NCBI GenBank assembly: GCA_001002415.1
Contig: LCMB01000011.1
Span: forward strand, 1-34,104
DNA length: 34,104 nucleotides
Reading direction: 5' to 3'
DNA from: Microgenomates group bacterium GW2011_GWF2_46_18
GTDB lineage: Bacteria > Patescibacteriota > Microgenomatia > UBA1400 > UBA12108
Positions 1 through 8,023 of the stretch are shown here, piece after piece. A program made the translations under genes and the position numbers. The number at the start of each line of letters is the position of its first letter. Positions within the stretch are counted from its first letter, which is position 1. The notes below the pieces were generated by a model, which was given only the letters and a program-made list of their open reading frames with translations, searched no databases and was not told the DNA's origin.

Positions 1-1
1 G

Positions 2-562
2 GGTAAGCTCGTTCATATTGTGGGACAGATGACTGATTTGCGCGTGCAGATCGGGGGGAGATTGGCTCAGGCTTGTGCGGGAGAGCGGAATATTCCCGAC
101 GGAGAGTGCTTTTTGGCACCGGTTACCGATGGAATCGAGGGGGAAATCTATTTTGAGTTCCCGACTCTGGCGTTTGGGCACGAAGTGGCGGGGATTCATT
201 TGGAATTTTCCCAAGGGAAGGTAGTCAAAGCCCAAGCTGAGCGAGGAAATGAAGCTTTGCAAAAAATGTTAGCGACAGATTCGGGAGCGAGGTATACGGG
301 AGAGCTGGCGATTGGAACCAACTATCAGATAACTCAAGGGATGCTTAACACTTTGTTCGACGAGAAAATCGGAGGAACAATTCATTTGGCACTAGGCAGA
401 GCGTACAAAGAAAAACGGGGAGGAGGAGAAAATAAGAGCGCGATCCATTGGGATTTAGTCAAAGATATGCGGCTAGCTGGGTCGACCCTAACAATTGATG
501 GCAAGATTATTTTGCGAGAGGGGAAGGAGCGGATGGGTCGCATGACCAATGTGGGAGCGTAG
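2..562 (+). CDS. M29 family aminopeptidase (AmpS/thermophilic type), C-terminal part
   Basis: Metal-dependent exopeptidase that removes N-terminal residues from peptides in the cytoplasm. The reading frame is open to the left edge, so the N-terminus lies outside the window; the GTG at 20 is internal. Visible family blocks are TDLRV, then a loop with FLAPVTDGIEGEIYFEFP, GELAIGTN, GGTIHLALG and IHWDLVKDM. These carry the Glu, Glu, His and His-x-Asp residues expected as ligands of the two-metal site in M29 enzymes (the family is known; the residue assignment is by pattern, not alignment). The C-terminus ILREGKE with a short tail is normal for the family. It stands alone, followed 40 bp later by the broken hydrolase gene. 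Confidence 0.88.
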   Translation, partial: GKLVHIVGQMTDLRVQIGGRLAQACAGERNIPDGECFLAPVTDGIEGEIYFEFPTLAFGHEVAGIHLEFSQGKVVKAQAERGNEALQKMLATDSGARYTGELAIGTNYQITQGMLNTLFDEKIGGTIHLALGRAYKEKRGGGENKSAIHWDLVKDMRLAGSTLTIDGKIILREGKERMGRMTNVGA

Positions 563-588
563 TTTTCTATACCGAAAACTATTTTTGA

Positions 589-594
589 TAAAAT
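589..594 (+). promoter_or_regulatory. -10-like hexamer TAAAAT before the broken hydrolase gene
   Basis: TAAAAT ends 8 nt before the ATG at 603. There is no Shine-Dalgarno, in line with the leaderless pattern seen elsewhere in the window. No good -35 is visible. Confidence 0.4.
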
Positions 595-602
595 GGTGAG
601 AT

Positions 603-1137
603 ATGAAAAATGCCTTGATACTTCATGGGACGGATTTTGATAAGGAGAAGAAACAACACTTCAATAATTGGTTTCCTTGGTTGAAGAAAAAACTGGAAGA
701 ATTGGGTTATAAGGTATGGTTGCCGACTGGAAAGATATTGGAATTTTCTTCGCGGATTTGAGTTTAACGAAGAAACTATATTGATCGGTCATAGCTCTGG
801 AGGTTCAATGGTTTTTGGAGTTCTTCACAAGCTTCCCCCCGAAAAAAAGATTAATCTAGCTATTTCAGTGGCTGGTTTTTACAGAGATGAAGATTGGGGT
901 TGTAGTGAACTTTTTTCTGAGCCATACGATTGGCCAAAAATTAAACAACAAGCAAAGAAGATTAGCATAATCTGGTCACCAGATGATCCCTATATTTCTA
1001 AGGAGCAGACCGATTATTTGTGTAGTCAGCTGAACATTAATCCGCTAATTTTTCCAAACAAGAAACATTTTAATCTGGAAGCTGGTCAAGAATTCAAACA
1101 ATTCCCCGAACTAGTGGAGATAATCAAAAAATCCTAG
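603..1137 (+). pseudogene. alpha/beta hydrolase (RBBP9/YdeN-like), frameshifted with a small internal deletion
   Basis: The N-terminal part starts at ATG 603 (MKNALILHGTD, then NWFPWLKKKLEELGYKVWLP) and stops at TGA 759-761 after 52 codons. From about 730 another frame continues (ERYWNFLRGFEFNEETILIG) and runs to 1137. It contains GHSSGG with the nucleophile Ser, SPDDPY with the acid Asp, and KKHFNLEAG with the His. Together these make one small serine hydrolase with the whole catalytic triad, but the two halves are in different frames. The stretch usually lying between the LP and the ERY motifs seems about a dozen residues short, so a deletion that is not a multiple of three is the simplest cause. 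A sequencing error alone is less likely because residues are also missing. The C-terminal half could in principle start at TTG 781, but it would lack the first strands of the fold. Confidence 0.75.
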
Positions 1138-1146
1138 TTAATTTGA

Positions 1147-1152
1147 TATAAT
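1147..1152 (+). promoter_or_regulatory. -10 TATAAT, leaderless arrangement for the cupin gene
   Basis: A perfect TATAAT followed by 6 nt and then the GTG at 1159. With normal -10 to +1 spacing the transcript would begin at the start codon. No Shine-Dalgarno is present. Confidence 0.6.
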
Positions 1153-1158
1153 GTTCTT

Positions 1159-1506
1159 GTGAAGAGCGTAGAGGTTCCCATGGAGTTTAGGTGTGGTAGT
1201 GATAGAAGGACGGTGTTTTTGGATAGAGTAGGGATGGACAACATTGAGTCTTTTCAGGTTGTGCAGTTGACGGAAGATTTAGATGAACCTTATCATACAA
1301 ATACGAGTGGTTTAGTATTGTGCTTTGTAGTAGAGGGATGGATGGAAGCTCATTGCGCGGGGCAGGACTATAGAATTGAGGAAGGTGGGGGAATTGTATT
1401 TGAACCGGGGGAAAGACACAGAATTAATAAAGGCAAAGGTTGGATGTTATCACTTTCTACAAAGAATTATGAAAAATCTTTGGGAACTCAGTGGGAAGAA
1501 AAATAA
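1159..1506 (+). CDS. Cupin-domain protein
   Basis: A 115-aa single-domain protein with the predicted beta-rich make-up of a small cupin. The second cupin motif is recognisable near residues 76-92 (GGGIVFEPGERHRIN), including the Pro-Gly and the His. The first motif is degenerate: there is a conserved-looking segment around YHTNTSGLVLCFVVEG, but only one His where two His and a Glu are usual, so metal binding is doubtful. The substrate and role cannot be told from sequence. GTG 1159 is chosen because it is the first start in frame and lies 6 nt after a TATAAT. The 3' end is next to the polyprenyl synthase start, so the two may be co-transcribed. Confidence 0.72.
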   Translation: MKSVEVPMEFRCGSDRRTVFLDRVGMDNIESFQVVQLTEDLDEPYHTNTSGLVLCFVVEGWMEAHCAGQDYRIEEGGGIVFEPGERHRINKGKGWMLSLSTKNYEKSLGTQWEEK

Positions 1507-1507
1507 A

Positions 1508-2395
1508 TTGAGTGAACTTGACGAATTTGTTAGAAAATATAAACATCAAATTGATCGGGGGATTAAAGAGGAACTAGAGAAGAGGTTGGCGGAGGTTAAG
1601 GATATTTCACCTCAACTGGTTTCGGTAGTATTAGCGATGAGCGAACTTGCGGCCGGGGGGAAGCGGATGCGAGGACTATTAACGATATTGGGATATGAGT
1701 TAGCGGGAGGGAAAGACGAAAAAGAGATCGTGAAAGCGGCAGTGGTTATGGAACTATTTCATTTGGGACTGTTAATTCAAGATGATGTCATGGATCGGGA
1801 TGAACTGCGGCGGGGAGTCAAAACCATTCACGTACGCTATCCTGACTTGCATCTAGGCGAAGCGGTAGCGAATTGTGTGGGAGATCTGACGTTTGGATGG
1901 GGGATGGAAATAATCTCAAAACTTAATATTCAAAGTTCAAAAGTGGTAGCGGCCATGAGCGTATGGGGGAAGTATTTTGCGCGAGTAGGGTATGGGCAGA
2001 TCCTGGATGTGATGAAGGTGGCGGATCAAACTACTCTTTTGAATATTTTGGCGCTTAAAAGCGGAGAGTATAGTTGTGTCTTGCCGCTCCTAATGGGCGC
2101 AACCTTGGGGGGAGCTCAGGCAGAGTTACTGGATAAGTTAACTAGGTATGGGATGGAACTGGGGTGGGTGTTCCAGCTAAGAGACGATTGGCTGGCCGAC
2201 TTTGGTGAGAGCCAAAAAACTGGTAAACCAGTGGGGAACGATAGACGGGAAGGGAAAAAGACCTTGGCAACAATGTACGGGAGAGAAAAATTAGAGGAGG
2301 AGATTGTGTGGCACACGAAGCGAGCGAGAGTGGAAGCGGGGGAGGAAAAGATGTTGCTAGCGTTGGTTGAGTGGGCGGGGACGAGAGAAAATTGA
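1508..2395 (+). CDS. Polyprenyl (prenyl diphosphate) synthase
   Basis: An all-alpha trans-prenyltransferase that condenses isopentenyl diphosphate onto an allylic diphosphate, giving the lipid or quinone-type carrier precursor. Seen in order: GGKRMRG (substrate binding), the first Asp-rich motif DDVMDRDELRRG and the second Asp-rich motif QLRDDWLADF, followed by a Lys/Arg-rich segment (GNDRREGKK). The residues just before the first DDxxD are small or aliphatic (GLLIQ) rather than aromatic, which suggests a product of C20 or longer (inference). About 295 aa, slightly short of the usual 300-330 because the C-terminal helices are trimmed. TTG 1508 follows the cupin stop directly; an ATG at 1469 inside the cupin gene would add 13 residues and cannot be excluded. 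The frame is also open back to 1376, but that part overlaps the cupin gene. Confidence 0.86.
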   Translation: MSELDEFVRKYKHQIDRGIKEELEKRLAEVKDISPQLVSVVLAMSELAAGGKRMRGLLTILGYELAGGKDEKEIVKAAVVMELFHLGLLIQDDVMDRDELRRGVKTIHVRYPDLHLGEAVANCVGDLTFGWGMEIISKLNIQSSKVVAAMSVWGKYFARVGYGQILDVMKVADQTTLLNILALKSGEYSCVLPLLMGATLGGAQAELLDKLTRYGMELGWVFQLRDDWLADFGESQKTGKPVGNDRREGKKTLATMYGREKLEEEIVWHTKRARVEAGEEKMLLALVEWAGTREN

Positions 2396-2464
2396 TATAT
2401 ATTGATATATTGACTAGAGGAGAATAATTCGCAAGAATATCGAGTTATTAGGAGGTAAATCAAA
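2396..2464 (+). promoter_or_regulatory. Leader of the 57-aa gene with TTGATATAT-type repeats and a weak hairpin
   Basis: The sequence begins with two close copies of TTGATATAT. It then holds AATAA at about 2424 that can pair with TTATT at about 2445, with an inner CG/CG pair. The AGGAGG follows directly. The function is not clear; it may be a promoter region plus a short 5' UTR. Confidence 0.3.
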
Positions 2465-2638
2465 ATGTGTAATATATTTTCAGAACAAGATCCAGCTAGG
2501 ATACCGGTAGATATCACCATGCCTGCTCCAATACCAGAGAGTGATGACATTGTAATGACTCCAAAAGAGCTAGAAGAGGCAGGGGAAGCTGCTAGAGCTT
2601 GGGTAGCACAAGTGGGAGTAACTAGTGGGATTGTGTAA
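2465..2638 (+). CDS. Small acidic protein of 57 aa, unknown function
   Basis: The ORF starts at ATG 2465 and is preceded at 2450-2455 by a perfect AGGAGG with 9 nt spacing, one of the best ribosome binding sites in the window. The protein starts MCNIFSEQDPARIP and ends GVTSGIV. It has a Pro/Ile-rich, probably extended first half, an acidic Glu/Asp-rich middle and an Ala-rich helix (residues about 33-49). It has no signal peptide, no membrane segment and only one Cys. I do not recognise the family. It lies between the polyprenyl synthase and dprA with its own 70-nt leader, so it may be a separate, well-translated unit. The strong RBS is the main reason to believe it is real. Confidence 0.6.
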   Translation: MCNIFSEQDPARIPVDITMPAPIPESDDIVMTPKELEEAGEAARAWVAQVGVTSGIV

Positions 2639-2647
2639 GATTGAGTT

Positions 2648-3280
2648 ATGTTTCGATCGGTAGGGAAAGAGAGTTATCCAGAAGCTTTGCGGCAGATTGC
2701 GTGGGTACCAACTAGACTGTATTACGAAGGTGAGATTGCGCTATTAGCTAATCCCAGAATAATTGCGGTGGTGGGAACTAGAAGGATGAGCGAGTACGGG
2801 GAATTGGTTACCAGAAAATTGGTACGAGAATTAGTGGCAAGAGATTGGGTGATTGTGAGTGGACTTGCTCGAGGAGTAGATAGAGTGGCTCACGAGACCT
2901 GTTTGGCTAATGGCGGGAAGACGATCGCAGTTTTGGCTCATGGGCTGCAGATGACATACCCACCGGAACATGCAGATTTACGCCAAAGAATTGTGGATAG
3001 CGGTGGGTTGATTATGTCTGAACACAAAGAAGGGATTGGATTAACCAAACAAAACTTGGCAGTGCGAAATCGAATTGTCGTGGCGATTGCTCAGTGTGTC
3101 TTGGTCACCGAGTCGCCAAAATCGTCGGGGACAAAAATTACCGTGAGGTTTGCGGCTGATCAAGGGAAGGATGTTTATGTAGTTCCGGGACCGATCAACG
3201 ATCCAACGTATGAGGGGAGCGTTGAGTTGATGAGAGATGGATGTATACCAATAGGAAAGGCTGAGGACATAGAATTTTGA
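2648..3280 (+). CDS. dprA: DNA-processing protein A (DprA), core Rossmann domain only
   Basis: DprA binds incoming single-stranded DNA and loads RecA during natural transformation. The 210 residues cover the extended Rossmann fold: AVVGTRRMSEYG (about residue 41, matching the family GxRxxSxYG), VSGLARGVDRVAH (about 75), AVLAHGLQMTYPPEH, SEHKEG, NRIVVAIAQCVLVTESP, and SGTKITVRFAADQGKDVYVVPGP. The N-terminal SAM-like domain and the C-terminal winged helix of longer DprA proteins are absent, so this is a minimal form, as is common in reduced genomes. ATG 2648 is 9 nt after the stop of the small protein. pth starts about 20 nt downstream. Uptake of foreign DNA would fit a scavenging lifestyle, but no other competence gene is in view. 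Confidence 0.9.
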   Translation: MFRSVGKESYPEALRQIAWVPTRLYYEGEIALLANPRIIAVVGTRRMSEYGELVTRKLVRELVARDWVIVSGLARGVDRVAHETCLANGGKTIAVLAHGLQMTYPPEHADLRQRIVDSGGLIMSEHKEGIGLTKQNLAVRNRIVVAIAQCVLVTESPKSSGTKITVRFAADQGKDVYVVPGPINDPTYEGSVELMRDGCIPIGKAEDIEF

Positions 3281-3288
3281 GTCTCTGC

Positions 3289-3294
3289 TATCAT
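3289..3294 (+). promoter_or_regulatory. -10-like TATCAT for pth
   Basis: TATCAT ends 6 nt before the ATG at 3301. It fits the leaderless pattern and favours 3301 over the upstream in-frame start at 3277. Confidence 0.45.
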
Positions 3295-3300
3295 ATCTAT

Positions 3301-3837
3301 ATGAAAGTTATCGCAGGACTAGGGAATCCGGGGGAGAAATACAGCAGGAATCGACATAATGTTGGGTTTATGGTGATGGATAGGTTACAACAGTTAACGG
3401 ATAATGGACAGTGGACCAAGAGTAACAAATTTGAGGCAGAGATAGTCCAAACAGAAAACTATTTGTTAGTAAAGCCGCAGACTTTTATGAATAAAAGTGG
3501 ACTTTCTATTGCAAAAATTTGTCACTTTTACAAAGTGAAGTATGAAGATTTATATGTGATCCATGATGATTTGGATATTACTTTGGGTAATTACAAAATT
3601 CAATTTGGGAAGGGGCCGCAGATTCATAACGGCTTGTTGTCGATTGAAGAATCGTTGGGGACAGATCAATTTTGGAACGTTAGGGTGGGAGTGGAGAATA
3701 GACCAGTGAGAGGGAATAGGGGTGTGCCAGGGGTTGTTTATAGCTTGCAAAACTTTGAGGGAACAGAGGTAAGTATGATCACAAAGGTGATCCAGCAAAT
3801 AGTGAATGATTTGATTATGGGAATCGTTGCACGTTGA
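3301..3837 (+). CDS. pth: Peptidyl-tRNA hydrolase
   Basis: Cleaves peptidyl-tRNA released from stalled ribosomes and so recycles tRNA. The 178-aa protein begins MKVIAGLGNPGEKY and holds the family residues Asn9, the catalytic His19 (in NRHNVGF), the substrate-binding block KPQTFMNKSG, the Asp of IHDDLDI and the Asn of IHNGLLSIEESLG. The Gly-rich loop normally written GGSAGGHNG is changed here to GKGPQIHNG, a mild divergence. ATG 3301 is chosen because the known family N-terminus starts there and a TATCAT lies 6 nt upstream. The frame continues upstream to 3277, which would add eight unconserved residues. Confidence 0.93.
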   Translation: MKVIAGLGNPGEKYSRNRHNVGFMVMDRLQQLTDNGQWTKSNKFEAEIVQTENYLLVKPQTFMNKSGLSIAKICHFYKVKYEDLYVIHDDLDITLGNYKIQFGKGPQIHNGLLSIEESLGTDQFWNVRVGVENRPVRGNRGVPGVVYSLQNFEGTEVSMITKVIQQIVNDLIMGIVAR

Positions 3838-3863
3838 CACCGTGAGTATATTGCGAGTATTTT
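3834..3863 (+). promoter_or_regulatory. topA promoter: TTGACA, 18 nt, TATTTT
   Basis: A perfect TTGACA at 3834-3839 overlaps the pth stop codon, with TATTTT at 3858-3863. The ATG at 3873 lies 9 nt further, so the 5' UTR is nil or a few nt. No Shine-Dalgarno is visible. Confidence 0.6.
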
Positions 3864-3872
3864 GGTACAAGT

Positions 3873-5846
3873 ATGGATTTAGTTATTGTTGAATCACCGA
3901 CCAAGGCTAGGACCCTAGCCAAGTATTTGGGAAACGATTACAAAATCGAAGCTTCCATGGGGCATGTCAGAGATTTGCCGGAGAAAGGTGGGGGATTAGC
4001 GATTGATATCGAACATGATTTTGCACCGCAGTATACCGTGCTAGTTAGTAAGAAGGCGCGGGTAGCAGAGCTAAAGAAAATTGCCAAGACAGCAAAGGTA
4101 GTGTACTTGGCAACTGACCCTGACCGAGAGGGAGAGGCCATTGCTTATCATGTCCAGTACTTACTGGCTGAGAAAGCTAAAGGGGGGCAGGAGCGGTTCA
4201 AGAGGGTAACTTTTCATGAAATTACCAAGACGGCCATATTGGGGGCACTGGAACATCCGGGAGTTGTGAATATGCCGATGGTGCATGCCCAACAGGCAAG
4301 GCGAGTACTTGACCGGTTGGTGGGATATACCTTGTCCCCTTTGTTGTGGAAGAAAGTCCGACGGGGACTATCGGCGGGGAGAGTGCAATCGGTGGCAGTC
4401 CGGTTAATCGTGGATAAAGAGCGAGAGATCACGGCATTTGTGCCGGAAGAATATTGGCAGATATTTGTGGACCTAAAGACGGAAAAAGAGAAGAAAGATT
4501 TGCGGGTGGAGCTAATCAAAATTGAGGATAAACCAGTAAAAATTGCGAAGGGTGAAACGGCTAAGGAGATAGTAGGGGAGTTAACAAAAGCGAGTTATAC
4601 CGTTTCGGATGTGACCAAGGAAGAGCAACATAGTTCTCCTTATCCGCCACTTACCACTTCGTTACTAGCCCGAGCGGGAAGTAACGTATTTGGGTGGAGT
4701 GCCAAGATGACGATGCAGATTGCCCAAGCGCTTTACGAACGTGGATACATTACCTATCACCGGACCGACTCGTTTAATTTGGCCACCGAAGCCATCACGA
4801 TGGCCAGAGGATATATTGAGCAAAGTTTTGGGAAAGCGTACTTGCCCGCCGAAGCGAGAGTGTATAAAACGAAGGCGGCCAGTGCGCAGGAAGCTCACGA
4901 GGCTATTCGGCCAACTAGGGTAGAGCGGGTGGGATCTGAGTTGACAGCCGAAGGGATCACTTCCCGGCATCAAAAATTATATGAATTGATCCGCTCACGA
5001 TTTTTGCAGTGCCAAATGAGTGATGCCAGATTTGATAAAACATCTATTTTTGTTACTGCCGGAAAATATGGATTGAAAGCTGACGGGAAGAGAATGATTT
5101 TTGATGGATACTTAAAATTGGGTAAGAGTGCAGAGGATGTGTTTGTGCCAGAAGTTGCGGCAGGAGAAGTACTTACCTTAATCAAAGTAGAGCCAGTGCA
5201 GAAATTTACCCAACCGCCAGCTAGATACACTGAGGCCGGACTGATTAAGGAATTGGAAAAGCGGGGAATTGGCAGACCGAGTACTTATGCCGCGATCATT
5301 TCAACAATTCAGGACAGGGGATATGTGATTAAGGAGGAAAAAAAGTTCAATCCGACAGCGATTGGGGAAGCTGTCGTTGATTTTTTGGTGAAAAATTTTG
5401 CTGATGTGATGGCTTATGAGTTTACGGCGAAGATGGAGAATAATTTGGACAGAATTGCGGAAGGGGAAGAGAAATGGGTTCCAGTTGTTAGAGAGTTTTG
5501 GGAGAGTTTGAGTAAACGAGTGGAGAAAGCTGAGGAGACGGGAGCCAGGGTTAAGGTGAAAGTGGAAAGCACGGGGAAGAAATGCCCGGAATGTGGAGAA
5601 GGAGAGGTGGTAGTTCGGACTGGTAGGTATGGGAAATTTTTATCATGCAGTCTTTACCCAGAGTGTAAATATACTCAACAGTATGTGGAATACGTGGCGG
5701 GTTATAGTTGCCCAATGGACGGGGGGAGAGTTAAGGCCATGAAGAGCAAGAAGGGGGCAAAGTTTTTTGGTTGCGAGAATTTCCCTAAATGTAAATGGGC
5801 AACGTGGAAATTGCCGGAGAAGAAAGATGTCAATAATGAAAAGTAA
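3873..5846 (+). CDS. topA: DNA topoisomerase I
   Basis: Type IA topoisomerase that relaxes negative supercoils. The 657 aa are slightly below the usual bacterial length. The N-terminal Toprim domain shows IVESPTKARTLAKYLG and TDPDREGEAIAYHV with the acidic metal ligands. The catalytic Tyr is Tyr295 in RGYITYHRTDS. TEAGLIKELEKRGIGRPSTYA marks the end of the catalytic core. Two C-terminal Cys4 zinc modules follow: CPECGEGEVVVRTGRYGKF with CSLYPEC, and CPMDGGRVKAMKSKKGAKF with CENFPKC. Many family members have three. The last 20 nt overlap the start of the ribonucleotide reductase gene, suggesting coupled translation. Confidence 0.96.
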   Translation: MDLVIVESPTKARTLAKYLGNDYKIEASMGHVRDLPEKGGGLAIDIEHDFAPQYTVLVSKKARVAELKKIAKTAKVVYLATDPDREGEAIAYHVQYLLAEKAKGGQERFKRVTFHEITKTAILGALEHPGVVNMPMVHAQQARRVLDRLVGYTLSPLLWKKVRRGLSAGRVQSVAVRLIVDKEREITAFVPEEYWQIFVDLKTEKEKKDLRVELIKIEDKPVKIAKGETAKEIVGELTKASYTVSDVTKEEQHSSPYPPLTTSLLARAGSNVFGWSAKMTMQIAQALYERGYITYHRTDSFNLATEAITMARGYIEQSFGKAYLPAEARVYKTKAASAQEAHEAIRPTRVERVGSELTAEGITSRHQKLYELIRSRFLQCQMSDARFDKTSIFVTAGKYGLKADGKRMIFDGYLKLGKSAEDVFVPEVAAGEVLTLIKVEPVQKFTQPPARYTEAGLIKELEKRGIGRPSTYAAIISTIQDRGYVIKEEKKFNPTAIGEAVVDFLVKNFADVMAYEFTAKMENNLDRIAEGEEKWVPVVREFWESLSKRVEKAEETGARVKVKVESTGKKCPECGEGEVVVRTGRYGKFLSCSLYPECKYTQQYVEYVAGYSCPMDGGRVKAMKSKKGAKFFGCENFPKCKWATWKLPEKKDVNNEK

Positions 5847-8010
5847 GTTACAGGTACTCAAGCGAAGTGAGCGGGAGGAACTGTTAACTGTTGAAAAAAT
5901 TGCGGAGTCGATTTTTTTGGCGGCACAGGATGTGGGAGGAACAGACGATAAATTGGCGAGGAAGTTGGCTGGGATAGTAGTAGATCGATTGGAAAAACAC
6001 TATGGACGAATCAAAAAGATTGCCTCGGCCGAAATTGGCGATATGGTGGAGCGGGTCTTACTCGAAAATGCACATTACAAGACAGCTAAGGCATATATTA
6101 TCAATCGGGAGAAGAAACGACAGATTGAAGCCAGTAAGCGGGCGCTGGGAGTACACGATGATATCGGGCTTTCGTATAACGCTTTGTTGGTAGCCAAGGA
6201 GAAATACCTTTTAAAGGATCGAGAGGGAGAGGTAGTTGAAACACCAGGAGGAATGTTTGACCGAGTGGCTAAGTTTTTGGCGAAGGCAGAAAAGAAAGAG
6301 AGAAATAAGTGGGAAAGAAAGTTTGCAGAATTGATGAGAGAGCGGCGGTTTATCCCTGGAGGGAGAACGTTAGCCAATAGTGGGACCGCGAATAACCAAT
6401 TGGCTAATTGTTTTGTGATGCCCATGCCGGATAATATTGAGGGGATTTTTGAGTCGCTAAAAGAAAGTTCGATTCTCAAAAAATACGGAGGAGCGGTTGG
6501 GTTTAACTTTGGACATATTCGGCCCAAAGGAGATATGGTCAGCACAACCAGCGGAGCAGCGGCAGGACCGATTGCTCTGATGCAATTAATTAATGATGCG
6601 TCAGAAATTTATTTGCAGGCCGGGAAACGTCGGAGTGGGAACATGGTGACTTTGCCGGTAACCCATCCGGATGTATGGGAGTTTATTCATTGTAAGGAAT
6701 CCGGGACCAATCTCCCCCACATTAATTATTCTCTTGCCGTCACGCATAAATTTATGGAGGCGGTTAAGCAAAATCAAGATTGGGAACTAATAAATCCGCG
6801 CAGCGGCAAACAAGTGGCCAGGGTATCGGCAAGAGGACTATTGGAAGAGGCGGCGAGGATGGCTTGGAAAACAGGGGATCCGGGATTAATTTTTATTGAT
6901 GAAATCGAGAAACATAATCCAACCCCTCAGGTAGGGCCTTTGGAAACAGTGAATTTGTGTGGGGAACAACCACTCCTTTCGTATGAAGCGTGCAATTTGG
7001 GAAGCGTAAATTTGGCGGTACATGTGGTTGGGCAAAACGGCGAAGCCAAGGTTGAGTGGAAAAAATTGGAGGAAACTGTGCGGGTGGGAGTGAGGATGTT
7101 GGATGATGTAGTTAGTGTTTGCCAATATCCACTGCCGCAGGTAGCCAAGATGGTCGCGGCCAATCGCAAGATTGGTTTGGGGGTGATGGGATGGGCAGAT
7201 ATGTTGGTAAAACTAAAGATTCCCTATGACGCGCCAAAGGCACGTACATTAGCGGAAGAGGTCATGGGATTTATCCAAAAAATCGGCCATGATGAGTCGA
7301 GTCGATTGGGGAAGGAAAAGGGGAGTTTCCCTAATTTCCGTGGCAGCAGCTGGGAAAAGAAGGGGTACAAACACTTTCGCAATGCGACCGTAACCACGAT
7401 TGCACCGACTGGATCGATCTCGATGATAGCAAACGCCAGCGGTGGGATTGAACCACATTTTGCGCTGGCATATTTCCGCAAATCGATGGGGCAGTATGAA
7501 CTGCCGGAGGTTAATAATGACTTGGTCTGGATGATCAAACACGTCAATGGGCTTTACTCGACTGAGTTGATGGATGAAATTGCGAGATTGGGGAGTATCC
7601 AAAAAGTTGGGCGGATTCCCAAGAAAATCCGCGACGTATTTGTCACCTCGATGGATATTGATCCCGTGATTCATGTCAAAATGCTGGCGGCTTTCCAAAA
7701 ATATACCGATAACGCCGTGTCGAAGACGATCAATTTGCCGGCTTCGGCTAGTGTGGAGGATGTAATTGGGGTATATATGTTGGCTTCTGAACTTAAATGT
7801 AAAGGGATTACGGTTTACCGGGACAAAAGCCGGGGGGAGCAGGTACTCAATATAGGAACGCAAAAGTCAAAAATCAAAAGTAAAAACTGGGATCCAGTAT
7901 CAAATAATTCTTTATCCAAAGAAGAAAGTTGTCCAGAGTGCGGAAGTAAGTTAGCGATCGAAGAGGGGTGTAAAAAATGTTATGGCTGTGGTTATAGTGT
8001 ATGCGGGTAG
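5827..8010 (+). CDS. nrdJ: Adenosylcobalamin-dependent (class II) ribonucleoside reductase
   Basis: Makes deoxyribonucleotides from ribonucleotides using a cobalamin-generated thiyl radical. The 727 aa begin with a truncated ATP-cone-like regulatory region (about residues 5-95, with ERVLLENAHYKTAKAYI). The catalytic barrel follows: FIPGGRTLANSGT, LANCFVMPMPD with a redox Cys at 195, the NLCGEQPL loop with the radical Cys at 378 and Glu two residues later, and APTGSISMIANASGGIEPHF. The C-terminal tail carries a CPECGSKLAIEEGCKKCYGCGYSVCG-like Cys cluster (four CxxC-type Cys plus one) that should re-reduce the active site. A Lys/Ser-rich linker at 7861-7888 contains a TCAAAA-type repeat. ATG 5827 overlaps topA; ATG 5836 is an alternative. 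The enzyme needs B12, and no cobalamin synthesis gene is in the window. Confidence 0.94.
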   Translation: MSIMKSKLQVLKRSEREELLTVEKIAESIFLAAQDVGGTDDKLARKLAGIVVDRLEKHYGRIKKIASAEIGDMVERVLLENAHYKTAKAYIINREKKRQIEASKRALGVHDDIGLSYNALLVAKEKYLLKDREGEVVETPGGMFDRVAKFLAKAEKKERNKWERKFAELMRERRFIPGGRTLANSGTANNQLANCFVMPMPDNIEGIFESLKESSILKKYGGAVGFNFGHIRPKGDMVSTTSGAAAGPIALMQLINDASEIYLQAGKRRSGNMVTLPVTHPDVWEFIHCKESGTNLPHINYSLAVTHKFMEAVKQNQDWELINPRSGKQVARVSARGLLEEAARMAWKTGDPGLIFIDEIEKHNPTPQVGPLETVNLCGEQPLLSYEACNLGSVNLAVHVVGQNGEAKVEWKKLEETVRVGVRMLDDVVSVCQYPLPQVAKMVAANRKIGLGVMGWADMLVKLKIPYDAPKARTLAEEVMGFIQKIGHDESSRLGKEKGSFPNFRGSSWEKKGYKHFRNATVTTIAPTGSISMIANASGGIEPHFALAYFRKSMGQYELPEVNNDLVWMIKHVNGLYSTELMDEIARLGSIQKVGRIPKKIRDVFVTSMDIDPVIHVKMLAAFQKYTDNAVSKTINLPASASVEDVIGVYMLASELKCKGITVYRDKSRGEQVLNIGTQKSKIKSKNWDPVSNNSLSKEESCPECGSKLAIEEGCKKCYGCGYSVCG

Positions 8011-8023
8011 TAGGGAAATTGTA

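Noticed and set aside
725-785. Programmed frameshift in the hydrolase gene
   Set aside because: No slippery heptamer or stimulatory structure at the junction, and residues are missing in addition to the phase change.
7249-7863. Long reverse-strand ORF of 204 codons inside nrdJ
   Set aside because: Composition and sequence are those of an antisense shadow of conserved reductase motifs; no start signal. The same applies to the reverse ORFs at 2116-2550, 16183-16671 and 25560-26270.
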